A DNA stretch of 64,000 nt, taken from positions 3,959,001-4,023,000 of the forward strand of contig NZ_CP113783.1 of assembly GCF_029542205.1 (NCBI RefSeq). Reading direction: 5' to 3'. Origin of the DNA: Pseudoxanthomonas sp. SE1. GTDB taxonomy: Bacteria; Pseudomonadota; Gammaproteobacteria; Xanthomonadales; Xanthomonadaceae. This document shows positions 9,164 to 16,654 of the stretch, piece by piece. The translations under genes and the position numbers were made by a program. How positions within the stretch are numbered: position 1 is the first letter of the stretch; each line of letters opens with the position of its first letter. The notes beneath the pieces are model-generated. The model did no database searches. It saw only the letters and a list, made by a program, of their open reading frames with translations, and was not told the origin of the DNA.

Positions 9164-9260
9164 GGACGCCTCCCGTGGCATCGCGTGTCCCCACGCGGAT
9201 TAAAGCGCAGTGGCACGGTGGGGAACAAGCGCACGCGGTCACGCCATCGCGAAGCGGACC

Positions 9261-10610
9261 TCAACGCGCCAGCGCCGGCTCCTGCGGCCGTTCGATCGCG
9301 GGCGCCTGCACGAGCGAAGTGGCCTCCAGCCGCTGCTGGCCCGCCTGCAGCCACGCCTGTCCGGCCTCGCCCTGCAATCCATCGCGCGAGATGCGTTCGA
9401 TCGCCGCACCATCGCCGCGCTTCGCCGCATCGAGCAACGACCCGACCATGTCGCCTGCACGGGCCGGCACTGCGGTGTCCGAACGGGTCCCCGGCACCGG
9501 GCCGATCTCGACGGGCTGCCACGCCAGTTCGCGCACCAGCGCTTCGTTGCGCGGCTGCGCATCCAGGCAGTCGATCCTGCACAGGGTTCCGGGCGCGAGT
9601 TCCTCCTGCATCCCGCGTGCGCCGGCCTTGTCGTACACCGAGGTGCGATAGAAGAACTGGTGCTCTTCGGAGCGATGGATGGCGTTGCGTGCCGGATCGG
9701 TCGGCTCTTCGCGCTTCTCCAGATAGGGCGTGTCGCTGAGTGCGTTGAGGTAATCGATCATCAGGTTGCCGCTGCGTATGCCGATGCCGTCCTGGGAGTA
9801 GCCGCCGCCGATGTCGCTGTGCGCACCCGCCACCGTGACGTTGAGGAAGCGCCCGCCATCGGTCACCCCGGGATCCATCACGCGCGTGGATTGGAACAGG
9901 TTGCGCCGCTCGTCGTCGGCCGTGATCTGGAAGCCGGACACCACGGACGGCGGCAGGCGGCGGTCGTGATCGCGCGGTTCACCCGTGCCGACCGGATCGA
10001 ACAGGCCGACGGCCTGGATGACGGTGCCGGGTTCGCGCAACGGTGGGCCAATGTAATTGACGCGCAGGACGCGACCGTCTCCGTCACGCGTCACCTGCGC
10101 GCCCTCGGGATTCTTGATGCCACGCTCTTCGACTAACCGGGTGAAACCGGCCGCCTGTTCCGCGCCACGACTGAATCCGATGGCGGCGAGGCGGATGTCC
10201 GCGCCCGGATTCTCCTTCAACCAGGCAGCCGACTGCTTCACGAACTGAAGATACATATCCTCCATGCGTGCTTCGTATGTGTACCCGCTGACGAGATCGT
10301 AAGTACCGCTCAGCCCTCCCTGCGTCCCCGGCCCTTCCACGTAACCCTGGGCGATGGCGGGATCCCTCAGCGACTCGATCTGCCTGGCGATCCGCGCGAC
10401 GTTGGTATGATTCTCCGGCGCATCCCTCATCATGCTGTTGCCGGTGCCGTCGAACGCGGCGATGAAAAGACGGTCGTCCGACCTGCCACTGTCGTGGAGA
10501 ACGGGCGCGGATAACCCCGCGAGCTGCTCGCTGGCGTGTGGAAAGCTCGCTAGGTCCGATGCCGTCGCCGGTATCGTGCTGACGCCGTCAGGGTGCCGTT
10601 CTCCGCCCAT
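9261..10610 (-). CDS. Tle1-like phospholipase effector (DUF2235 / T6SS phospholipase domain)
   Basis: 449-residue alpha/beta hydrolase of the Tle1/DUF2235 type, a family of antibacterial lipases delivered by type VI or Xanthomonas-type type IV secretion systems. The fold opens with FIAAFDGTGNS (residues 49-59). The apparent triad is Ser147 in AIGFSRGA, Asp205 in GLFDPVGTG and His264 in VAGAHSDIGGGY. There is no signal peptide, as expected for an injected toxin. I see no PAAR, MIX or full XVIPCD delivery domain; the C-terminal ~65 residues are Ala/Gln-rich. A GGAG lies 6 nt before the ATG. The gene follows a lipoprotein gene by 23 bp, the usual immunity-effector order. No secretion-system genes are in the window. 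Confidence 0.82.
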   Translation of the reverse strand: MGGERHPDGVSTIPATASDLASFPHASEQLAGLSAPVLHDSGRSDDRLFIAAFDGTGNSMMRDAPENHTNVARIARQIESLRDPAIAQGYVEGPGTQGGLSGTYDLVSGYTYEARMEDMYLQFVKQSAAWLKENPGADIRLAAIGFSRGAEQAAGFTRLVEERGIKNPEGAQVTRDGDGRVLRVNYIGPPLREPGTVIQAVGLFDPVGTGEPRDHDRRLPPSVVSGFQITADDERRNLFQSTRVMDPGVTDGGRFLNVTVAGAHSDIGGGYSQDGIGIRSGNLMIDYLNALSDTPYLEKREEPTDPARNAIHRSEEHQFFYRTSVYDKAGARGMQEELAPGTLCRIDCLDAQPRNEALVRELAWQPVEIGPVPGTRSDTAVPARAGDMVGSLLDAAKRGDGAAIERISRDGLQGEAGQAWLQAGQQRLEATSLVQAPAIERPQEPALAR

Positions 10611-10633
10611 GTCCTTCTCCTTGGACTACTGCC

Positions 10634-11275
10634 TCAGTAGGTCCTGCTCCACACGCGCACCAGATCGTTGCGATGACCGCTGTAGGGATTGCCGGCCACC
10701 TGCAGCGCTTTGGTGGGAATGAACGCACGCATGTATACCGTGATCGTGCGGTCCTCGACTTCCAGCACGATGTCGGGATCGGTGATCGAAACGTCCTCGC
10801 GTATGTCTTCGCGCGGCACCTGATGGACGATCTTCCTGTCGCTGAAGATTGCAGCGATATCGACGTCGGCTTCATGCGCCACCCCATCCTTCGACCGCCA
10901 ACTCACGTGGGCGGGCGGCGGAAAATTCCGCCGCGCAATGTGTCCCGCGCTCAAGATCTGTTCCCGCGTCCCCCGATAGGACGCCAAAGGGGGGCTGACC
11001 TCATCGTCTGTGTCGACCCCATGGGTGAAGCCCGAATAAGTGATCCTGCAGCCGATGGTGTCGAAACAGTGCGCACCGAAATTGTGCTGCACGAACGTCA
11101 ATGGCCAGTCGGCGACGGTGTTGTCGATCCTGCCCACGGTCTTTCCGTTGCCCGATTCCTGCGTCATCGCCATGCCCTGGCATCCTGCGGTTGAAATGAT
11201 CATCGCCGATATCAGCGCCAGCGATGGCGCATGACCCGAAGAACGTCGATGGCGTGTTGGCTTCCTGCCCAGCAT
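10634..11275 (-). CDS. Lipoprotein, probable immunity protein for the Tle1-like effector
   Basis: 213-residue lipoprotein with no function I can name from sequence alone. The N-terminus is basic, then hydrophobic, and ends in a lipobox (IISTAGC) with Cys at about residue 32. That places the mature protein in the envelope, where Tle1-type lipases act. Landmarks are NTVADWPLTFVQHNFGAHCF, CRITYSGFTHGVDTDDEV and VSWRSKDGVAHEADVDI. These recall DUF3304-like lipoproteins often paired with lipase effectors, but that match is tentative. An AGAGG element precedes the start. Translation order (lipoprotein, then effector, 23 bp apart) supports co-transcription and an immunity role; this is inference from context and location. 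Confidence 0.7.
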   Translation of the reverse strand: MLGRKPTRHRRSSGHAPSLALISAMIISTAGCQGMAMTQESGNGKTVGRIDNTVADWPLTFVQHNFGAHCFDTIGCRITYSGFTHGVDTDDEVSPPLASYRGTREQILSAGHIARRNFPPPAHVSWRSKDGVAHEADVDIAAIFSDRKIVHQVPREDIREDVSITDPDIVLEVEDRTITVYMRAFIPTKALQVAGNPYSGHRNDLVRVWSRTY

Positions 11276-11382
11276 TCGTGCACCTCTCGCGTCATGCGTC
11301 GGCTCTTCTGTACTTCAGATGTGTCGCCTGCGCAAGCTTTCACATTCAAGTCAGCGCACCTCTCCACCTACATTCATGTACA

Positions 11383-11790
11383 TCAATCCGCCGGCATCGC
11401 ACCTTCGTCCATGTGCACGACTTCCCACAGGTGGCCGTCGAGGTCCTGGAAGCCGCGCTGGTACATGAAGCCGTAATCCTTGGCTTCCATCGGTTCGCCG
11501 CCGCCAGCGGCGAGCGCCCTGTCCACCATGCTGTCGACGGCGGTGCGGCTTTCGGCGGAGAGGCAGAGGATCACTTCAGTGTGCGTGCGCGAGTCGCAGA
11601 TCGCCTTGCGCGTGAAGCCCTGGAAGAACGGCTCGACCAGCAGCATGACGTAGATGCTTTCGCTGATGACGACGCAGGCCGCGTTCTCGTCGGTGAACTG
11701 CGGGTTGTTTGCGTAGCCCAGCGCCCTGAAGAACGCCTTAGAGGCTTCCAGGTCGCGGACGGGCAGGTTGACGAAGATCTGGTGGCTCAT
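11383..11790 (-). CDS. VOC (glyoxalase/bleomycin-resistance fold) family protein
   Basis: 135-residue vicinal-oxygen-chelate protein. The N-terminal half shows the first beta-alpha-beta-beta-beta module (FVNLPVRDLEASKAFFRALG). The C-terminal half shows the second, ending in FQDLDGHLWEVVHMDEG, with the typical GHLWE metal-side segment. The substrate is unknown. It is transcribed after the second YCII gene (10 bp gap). VOC and YCII genes sitting together is common in proteobacteria, often with an ECF sigma gene, although none is adjacent here. The start is supported by the conserved HQIFVNLPV strand and a GAGG about 9 nt upstream. Confidence 0.9.
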   Translation of the reverse strand: MSHQIFVNLPVRDLEASKAFFRALGYANNPQFTDENAACVVISESIYVMLLVEPFFQGFTRKAICDSRTHTEVILCLSAESRTAVDSMVDRALAAGGGEPMEAKDYGFMYQRGFQDLDGHLWEVVHMDEGAMPAD

Positions 11791-11800
11791 GGCGATGACC

Positions 11801-12226
11801 TCAACGTTGGTTCTGCGGCGGGATCTGTGCGGCGAGTCGCGCTTCCTGCTCGCGCAGCTCCGGCGTCAGCGCATCCCCGAAGTCATCGGCCTCGAACACC
11901 GGCCGCAACTCGATCTCGGTGCCGCCATCGAACGGTGCGCGCTTGATCCATTCGATCGCTTCGTCGAGGTTGCGTACCTGCCAGAGCCAGAAGCCCGCGA
12001 CCAGCTCCTTCGTCTCACCGAAGGGCCCATCGATGACGCTGCGCTGCCTGCCCTCGAAGCGCACCCGCGCGCCCCGCGAGGACGGATGCAGGCCTTCACC
12101 CGCCAGCATGATGCCGGCCTTCACCAGCGCTTCGTTGAATTTGCCCATCTCGGCCAGCAGTTCGGTGCCGGGCATTTCACCGGCTTCGGACGCGGGGCTG
12201 GCCTTCACGATGACCATGACTTTCAT
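11801..12226 (-). CDS. YCII-related domain protein (second copy)
   Basis: 141-residue YCII family protein with a clear AGGAG 6 nt before the ATG. The body reads KVMVIVKASPASEAGEMPG, then VIDGPFGETKELVAGFWLWQ and IEWIKRAPFDGGTEIELRPVFE. The DGPF-ETKEL signature is shared with the copy at 6844-7218, but overall similarity looks low, so these are separate subfamilies rather than a recent duplication. A C-terminal extension of about 25 residues (LTPELREQEARLAAQ) is likely helical. It sits just upstream of the VOC gene in the same direction and is probably co-transcribed with it. Confidence 0.9.
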   Translation of the reverse strand: MKVMVIVKASPASEAGEMPGTELLAEMGKFNEALVKAGIMLAGEGLHPSSRGARVRFEGRQRSVIDGPFGETKELVAGFWLWQVRNLDEAIEWIKRAPFDGGTEIELRPVFEADDFGDALTPELREQEARLAAQIPPQNQR

Positions 12227-12341
12227 TGAGATCTCCTGTCACGCGGTCGGGACCTTCCGCCGCTTTCAGGGAGACGACGAATGGGCATGGCGCGGATCGA
12301 CACGATCTTGCGCGACCGACGACGGCGGGTCGGGACGCCGC

Positions 12342-14441
12342 CTACTGGAGGCGCAGCTTCAGGTCGCGACGGCCCTGCGCCTCGTTGCCGCTGTAGTCGC
12401 GCGCGGTGATGCGCAGCAGGTAGTCGCCCGGCGGCAGTTCGCCTGCGTGCCACGCGCCTTCGCCCCAGGCGCCATCGCGCACGGTATTGGTCACGCTGTA
12501 CTTGAACCGTGTCACGGCGCTGCCATGCACGGTGATGCCGCTGCCCGGCGCGTAGGCGACCTGCACCGCGTCATCGGACGGCAGGCGCTGGAAGTCGAGC
12601 GTCATGCGCGGCGCCTCGAAGCCGACCACCGGCGTGCCGTCGTCATGCAGCACCTGGTAACCCAACGCATACAGGCCCAGGCGGCGCCGCGGCAGGTTGC
12701 GATCCACCTGGTCCCAGGCGTCCACGACGATGCGCACGCCCTGCAGTTCGCGCGGCACCACCACACGGCCGTCCTGATGCTGGTCGATGGGTTGGTCGAG
12801 CGTGTCGAACAGTGCGACGTCGTCGATGCGCGGCGGGTACGCATCGGTGAAACCGGTGAACCCGAGCGCGATGGCATTGCGTTCGTAGCCCGACGGCCCG
12901 ATCGAGAGATGCACGTGCGCCATGCGGTTGATCGTTCCCAGCGCGTCGCCGGCAGCGAAACGGGTGCCGCGGCGTACGCGGATGCGGCCGGGATCGCCGC
13001 TGAGATCCCGCAGCAGTTGGAAGCGAGCCGGATCGAGCAGGTCGCCGCGCGGCGTGCGCCCCACCTTCATGTGGATGTAGTCCAGCGGGCCCACGCCAAG
13101 CCCTTCGCCCAGGCCATCGAAGCCCCACGCCGCGGACGGACTGCTGACCTTGCCGTCGGCGATGGCCAACACGGTGGCGCCCACGTCGCCACGGATGTCG
13201 AGGCCACCGTGCAGATGGTGGCGGCTCTCGCCTTCGTAGTCGCCCCGGACTTCGCCCAGCGTGCCCACCACTTCGTGCCACGCGTCCTGCGGCTGCAGTG
13301 GCCAGCGGCCCGCCGTCTCCGGCAGTGGATCGTCCGCCGAAGGCCCCACGGTCGCCGGCATCGGCACTGCACCCGTCGCGAGTGGCGTGATGCGATGCAC
13401 GCGATGGCTTCCCGCGTCGGTGAAGTGCACGTCGCCGGAAGCATCGACGGCCAGGCCGGCCGTGCGCGACAGGCGCTGGTCCGATACATGCCCCGCCAGC
13501 GCATGCCAGCGACCGTCGCGCATCACCTGCATGACGCGCCCGCTGTACATCTCGCCGACGTACAACTGGCCATCGTGCGTCAACGCGAGGCTCAGGGGCC
13601 GACGCGGGCCGGCCAGCGCCGGCAGGTCCTGCTGCATCGGCAGCGTACTGACGCCACCCTGCGGCCCGATCCGGCGGATGGCATTGTTGCGGAGATCGGC
13701 CACCCAGGCCACGCCGGTCGCATCGACCGCGATGCCGGTCGGCGTGTCGAACCGCGCCTCCGCTCCCGAACCGTCGAGGAATCCGGGATGTTCTCCGCCC
13801 GCCAGCGTGGTGACGTTGCCTTCGCGCGAGATCAAGCGGATGCGGTCGTTGTAGGTGTCGGCCACATAGATGCGACCGCTGCCGTCCACCGCCACGCCGA
13901 TGGGGCCATTGAACTGTGCCTGCTGCGCAGGTCCGTCGCGGTAGCCGGCTTCACCCGTGCCCGCGACCGTGGTCACCACGCCCTGTGGCGTGACCTTGCG
14001 GATGGCATGGTTGCCGGTGTCGGCCACGTAGAGATTGCCTGCATCGTCGCGCGCCAACGCCGACGGCGTGTGGAAGGCGGCAGCCGGACCGGTGCCATCG
14101 GCGAACCCCTCGCGCCCGCCCGCCAGTGTGGTGACGGTGCCGTCGGCGGCAATGCGGCGGATGCGGTTGTTGTCGCCCGCATCGGCGACATAACGCGTGC
14201 CGTCCTCCATCACCACGATGCCCCAGGGGTCGTCGAAGCGGGCCTGCAGCCCCGCGCCATCCCGCAGGCCGCGCACGCCATCGCCTGCCGCCAGCGACAG
14301 CTGGCCGGGCCAGCCGAACGGGGTGGCTGGCGGGCCGGAATCGGGCACCGGGACCGGGAAGCGGGGGGTGAACAGGAAGGTGGCGGCGAGGGCAGCGGTG
14401 GTGAGCACTACCACTACCCATAGCCAGGCAGTACGACTCAT
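12342..14441 (-). CDS. Membrane-anchored NHL-repeat / M23 peptidase fusion
   Basis: 699-residue protein with an N-terminal hydrophobic segment (about 5-24) that is an uncleaved anchor or signal. Residues about 65-352 hold some six NHL repeats (for example GIVVMEDGTRYVADAGDNNR and NLYVADTGNHAIRKV), predicting a six-bladed propeller. Residues about 385-520 look like an M23/LytM metallopeptidase domain, with His411 and Asp415 in LHGGLDIRG and the HxH pair His509/His511 in AHVHLSIG as likely zinc ligands. A beta-sandwich-like C-terminal region ends with LPPGDYLLRITARDYSGNEA. M23 domains usually cut peptidoglycan cross-links; coupling to an NHL propeller is unusual. Substrate and activity are unproven. 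Confidence 0.8.
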   Translation of the reverse strand: MSRTAWLWVVVVLTTAALAATFLFTPRFPVPVPDSGPPATPFGWPGQLSLAAGDGVRGLRDGAGLQARFDDPWGIVVMEDGTRYVADAGDNNRIRRIAADGTVTTLAGGREGFADGTGPAAAFHTPSALARDDAGNLYVADTGNHAIRKVTPQGVVTTVAGTGEAGYRDGPAQQAQFNGPIGVAVDGSGRIYVADTYNDRIRLISREGNVTTLAGGEHPGFLDGSGAEARFDTPTGIAVDATGVAWVADLRNNAIRRIGPQGGVSTLPMQQDLPALAGPRRPLSLALTHDGQLYVGEMYSGRVMQVMRDGRWHALAGHVSDQRLSRTAGLAVDASGDVHFTDAGSHRVHRITPLATGAVPMPATVGPSADDPLPETAGRWPLQPQDAWHEVVGTLGEVRGDYEGESRHHLHGGLDIRGDVGATVLAIADGKVSSPSAAWGFDGLGEGLGVGPLDYIHMKVGRTPRGDLLDPARFQLLRDLSGDPGRIRVRRGTRFAAGDALGTINRMAHVHLSIGPSGYERNAIALGFTGFTDAYPPRIDDVALFDTLDQPIDQHQDGRVVVPRELQGVRIVVDAWDQVDRNLPRRRLGLYALGYQVLHDDGTPVVGFEAPRMTLDFQRLPSDDAVQVAYAPGSGITVHGSAVTRFKYSVTNTVRDGAWGEGAWHAGELPPGDYLLRITARDYSGNEAQGRRDLKLRLQ

Positions 14442-14514
14442 TGCATCAGGAGGCGGGAGAAGGACGCCGCATGATGGAGATTCGACGCACGCTTTGGAAG
14501 CGCGCCGCCGAAGC

Positions 14515-16236
14515 CTACAGCCCCGTCGCCGTCACCTGGCAAGGCACGATGAAGGTCACCAGCCCTCCGGCAGGCAGCACAGGTACGGCCACGCCACCAC
14601 TTACCAGGTTGGGAAGCGCCGCAGCGCCCGGACACGCCGCGCCGCCACTGGCGCTGCAGGTGATGGGATTGCCCGCGGCCGGGCAGCTCAGGCCACCGCC
14701 GGGCGTATCGCTTACCAGCGCACCATCCGCCGCACTGGGGCCTGCGTTCGACACGGTCACGGTGAAGTTCCGCAGCGCTCCGCTGAGGGAGGGGCCGGAA
14801 GCGGTGGATTTCACCACCGACAGGTCGGTCACGCGCGCGGTGTTGGTGATCGTGCAGACGATGGCCTGGCCCGCATGCGCGCTGGTCAGGGTCAGCGTGT
14901 TGCCGCTGAGACTGCCTCCGGTGCAGCTCCACGCACCCGGGGTGTAGGTGCGCGCGTTGCCCGCACCCAGGGTTTCGCCCAGGGTGATGACGTTGCCCGG
15001 CACCACCTGCACGGCGGCTCCGGTGTCGGTTTCCGATGCACTGTTGGCGGTGGACGACAGCGTGGCGTTGGTGGCGCCCCCGGTCGCCGATAGCGCGGCG
15101 GTATCGTTGATCGCCGCGTTGACCCACGTCTTCGCAAGGGCCAGCGTGGCCTGCGCACTGTTGGTCAGCGTGCAGGTGATGGTCTGGTTGGCGCGGTAGT
15201 TCGCGGCGGGAATGGTGATCTGCCGGGTCGCCGTGTCGACGGTGGCGCTCACGGCGGCACCGCTCTGGTCCGTACAGGCGCCGGACGTGAGCACATAGCC
15301 GGCGGGGACGCTGGACTCGGTCAGCGTGATCGCGGCCGCGTGGTTGGTGACCGGATAGGTCGCCGACGCCACCGGCGAATTCTGCGCCGTGGTGGTCAGG
15401 TTGGACGTCTGCGACAACGCATTGCTGGCGGTGATGCCGAAGGTGCCGGTGCCGCCCGCGGACTGCTTGCGCACGATCACGCGGGAACCCTCAAGGCTCC
15501 AGCGCAGTTCCAGCTGATCGCCTCCGGTCGGTCCCTGCAGTCCCACGTTGAACGTCAGGCTGGTGATGCCCGTGCCATTGAAACGGATCGAACCACAGGC
15601 CGTGCCACGCGCGATGGAGGCCGTGTTGCCCGCGCGGCATTCCGCATCGGCTTCGCCCGAGAACCCATCACCGGTCTCGCGCACGAAGGTGCTGCCGTTC
15701 ACCAGGAACTGCGGATTGCCGCTGAGCCGCGTCAGCGAGACGGTCCCGCCCTGCGAGACCGAACTGTTCAACGTCCATCGCGAGCTGTTGGGATCGGAGC
15801 CGATCGCGCCGCCCAGGCGGTCGATGTGCAGCACCGGGTTGTCCACCGGCTTGCTGAAGGTGATGGTGTAGTTGCGGCTGCTGACTTCGTGCAGCAACGT
15901 CAGCGAAGCCCCCCCATTCACCGTACCGCCATAGGGGTCGGTCCAGCGGCCGCCGTTCGTCCCGTTGAAGGTGCCGTTGGCATATGGATCGTCCGAGGTG
16001 CCCGTCCACACGACACTGATGCCGTTGAGCGTGGTGGTGGCCGACGCCGATCCGTTGGTCGTCCAGGCGCCGGTAATCAGTGCCAGGGCCGAACCGGCCG
16101 CCAGGATGCCGGCGAACAGCAACCCGGCCTGCTCCGCGCGGCGGCGCCAGCGGCGGGCCCGGACAGCGGTGGAAGACGACAGACGCGCGAAAAAGGCGCC
16201 GCTCGGGCGCTGGCCATCAATAGCGTGGTACGACAT
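14515..16236 (-). CDS. DUF11 / prealbumin-like repeat secreted protein
   Basis: 573-residue exported or surface protein of unknown role. The N-terminus is cytoplasmic and basic (RARRWRRRAEQAG) with a long hydrophobic stretch at about 37-55. A beta-rich Thr/Ser/Asn/Gly-rich domain follows (about 60-270). Two modules typical of prealbumin-like/SpaA-type domains come next (ITLTESSVPAGYVLTSGAC and ITLGETLGAGNARTYTPGAW, each ending ITCTLTNSAQ or IVCTITNTAR). A final DUF11 module reads VTDLSVVKSTASGPSLSG. It stops soon after LVTFIVPCQVTATG with no visible cell-wall or outer-membrane anchor. Regular Cys residues could form disulfides. Similar proteins occur in Stenotrophomonas and Lysobacter. Confidence 0.75.
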   Translation of the reverse strand: MSYHAIDGQRPSGAFFARLSSSTAVRARRWRRRAEQAGLLFAGILAAGSALALITGAWTTNGSASATTTLNGISVVWTGTSDDPYANGTFNGTNGGRWTDPYGGTVNGGASLTLLHEVSSRNYTITFSKPVDNPVLHIDRLGGAIGSDPNSSRWTLNSSVSQGGTVSLTRLSGNPQFLVNGSTFVRETGDGFSGEADAECRAGNTASIARGTACGSIRFNGTGITSLTFNVGLQGPTGGDQLELRWSLEGSRVIVRKQSAGGTGTFGITASNALSQTSNLTTTAQNSPVASATYPVTNHAAAITLTESSVPAGYVLTSGACTDQSGAAVSATVDTATRQITIPAANYRANQTITCTLTNSAQATLALAKTWVNAAINDTAALSATGGATNATLSSTANSASETDTGAAVQVVPGNVITLGETLGAGNARTYTPGAWSCTGGSLSGNTLTLTSAHAGQAIVCTITNTARVTDLSVVKSTASGPSLSGALRNFTVTVSNAGPSAADGALVSDTPGGGLSCPAAGNPITCSASGGAACPGAAALPNLVSGGVAVPVLPAGGLVTFIVPCQVTATGL

Positions 16237-16654
16237 CGACGAACGGATCCCCTGACACGATCTGTTGGAGAGGCGCTCCCCAGGCCTGTGGATTCAACGG
16301 CCTTACGCTTGCCCCGTTTGACGCGGTGACCCAAGACGCCTTCCAGGCTATGGAGGGGCCACTCACAAATGTGATCCGTATCTTAGCTTACATCTCACGC
16401 TTTTGAGCAATACGTCACGTTATCGCCCCCCCCAAGGGGGTCTGCGGAAGGAAAAACGTTCAGCCGACCGCACCCTTCCCCTCGTCAGATGAGGATGGCG
16501 CCCCCTGACATGGCGGGGCACCCGGCACGGGAAACAGGCTCGGCGCGACCGTGCGGACCCGTCCGTCACGATAGGCTGCAATGCTCGCTCCGACGCCTCG
16601 ATCAACCCGCATCATCGCCAACCCCAGCGCGCCCCTTGGAGTCCAGCCGCCGCC
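16237..16654 (-). other. Intergenic region with candidate promoter for the DUF11 gene
   Basis: A 418-bp stretch without a convincing gene. It holds the upstream region of the DUF11 gene and, at its high-coordinate end, the downstream region of the cyanophycinase fusion. The block 16365-16425 is clearly more AT-rich than its surroundings. On the minus strand it offers a weak promoter candidate (TTGCTC at 16410-16405 and TAAGAT at 16385-16380, spacing 19). A C-run/G-run (16426-16440) can form a short hairpin. No terminator with a T-tract was found. Confidence 0.35.

Noticed and set aside
9261..9460. Possible XVIPCD (Xanthomonas T4SS signal) at the C-terminus of the lipase effector
   Set aside because: The tail is short and Ala/Gln-rich, but the conserved motifs and length of XVIPCD are not seen.
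14515..16236. Treating the DUF11 protein as a truncated or frameshifted gene
   Set aside because: The frame is continuous, the last module is complete, and similar ends are found in relatives from memory.
16365..16400. TGTGA/TCACA-like half sites suggestive of a Clp/CRP box
   Set aside because: The half sites do not fit the TGTGA-N6-TCACA spacing, so only chance similarity can be claimed.
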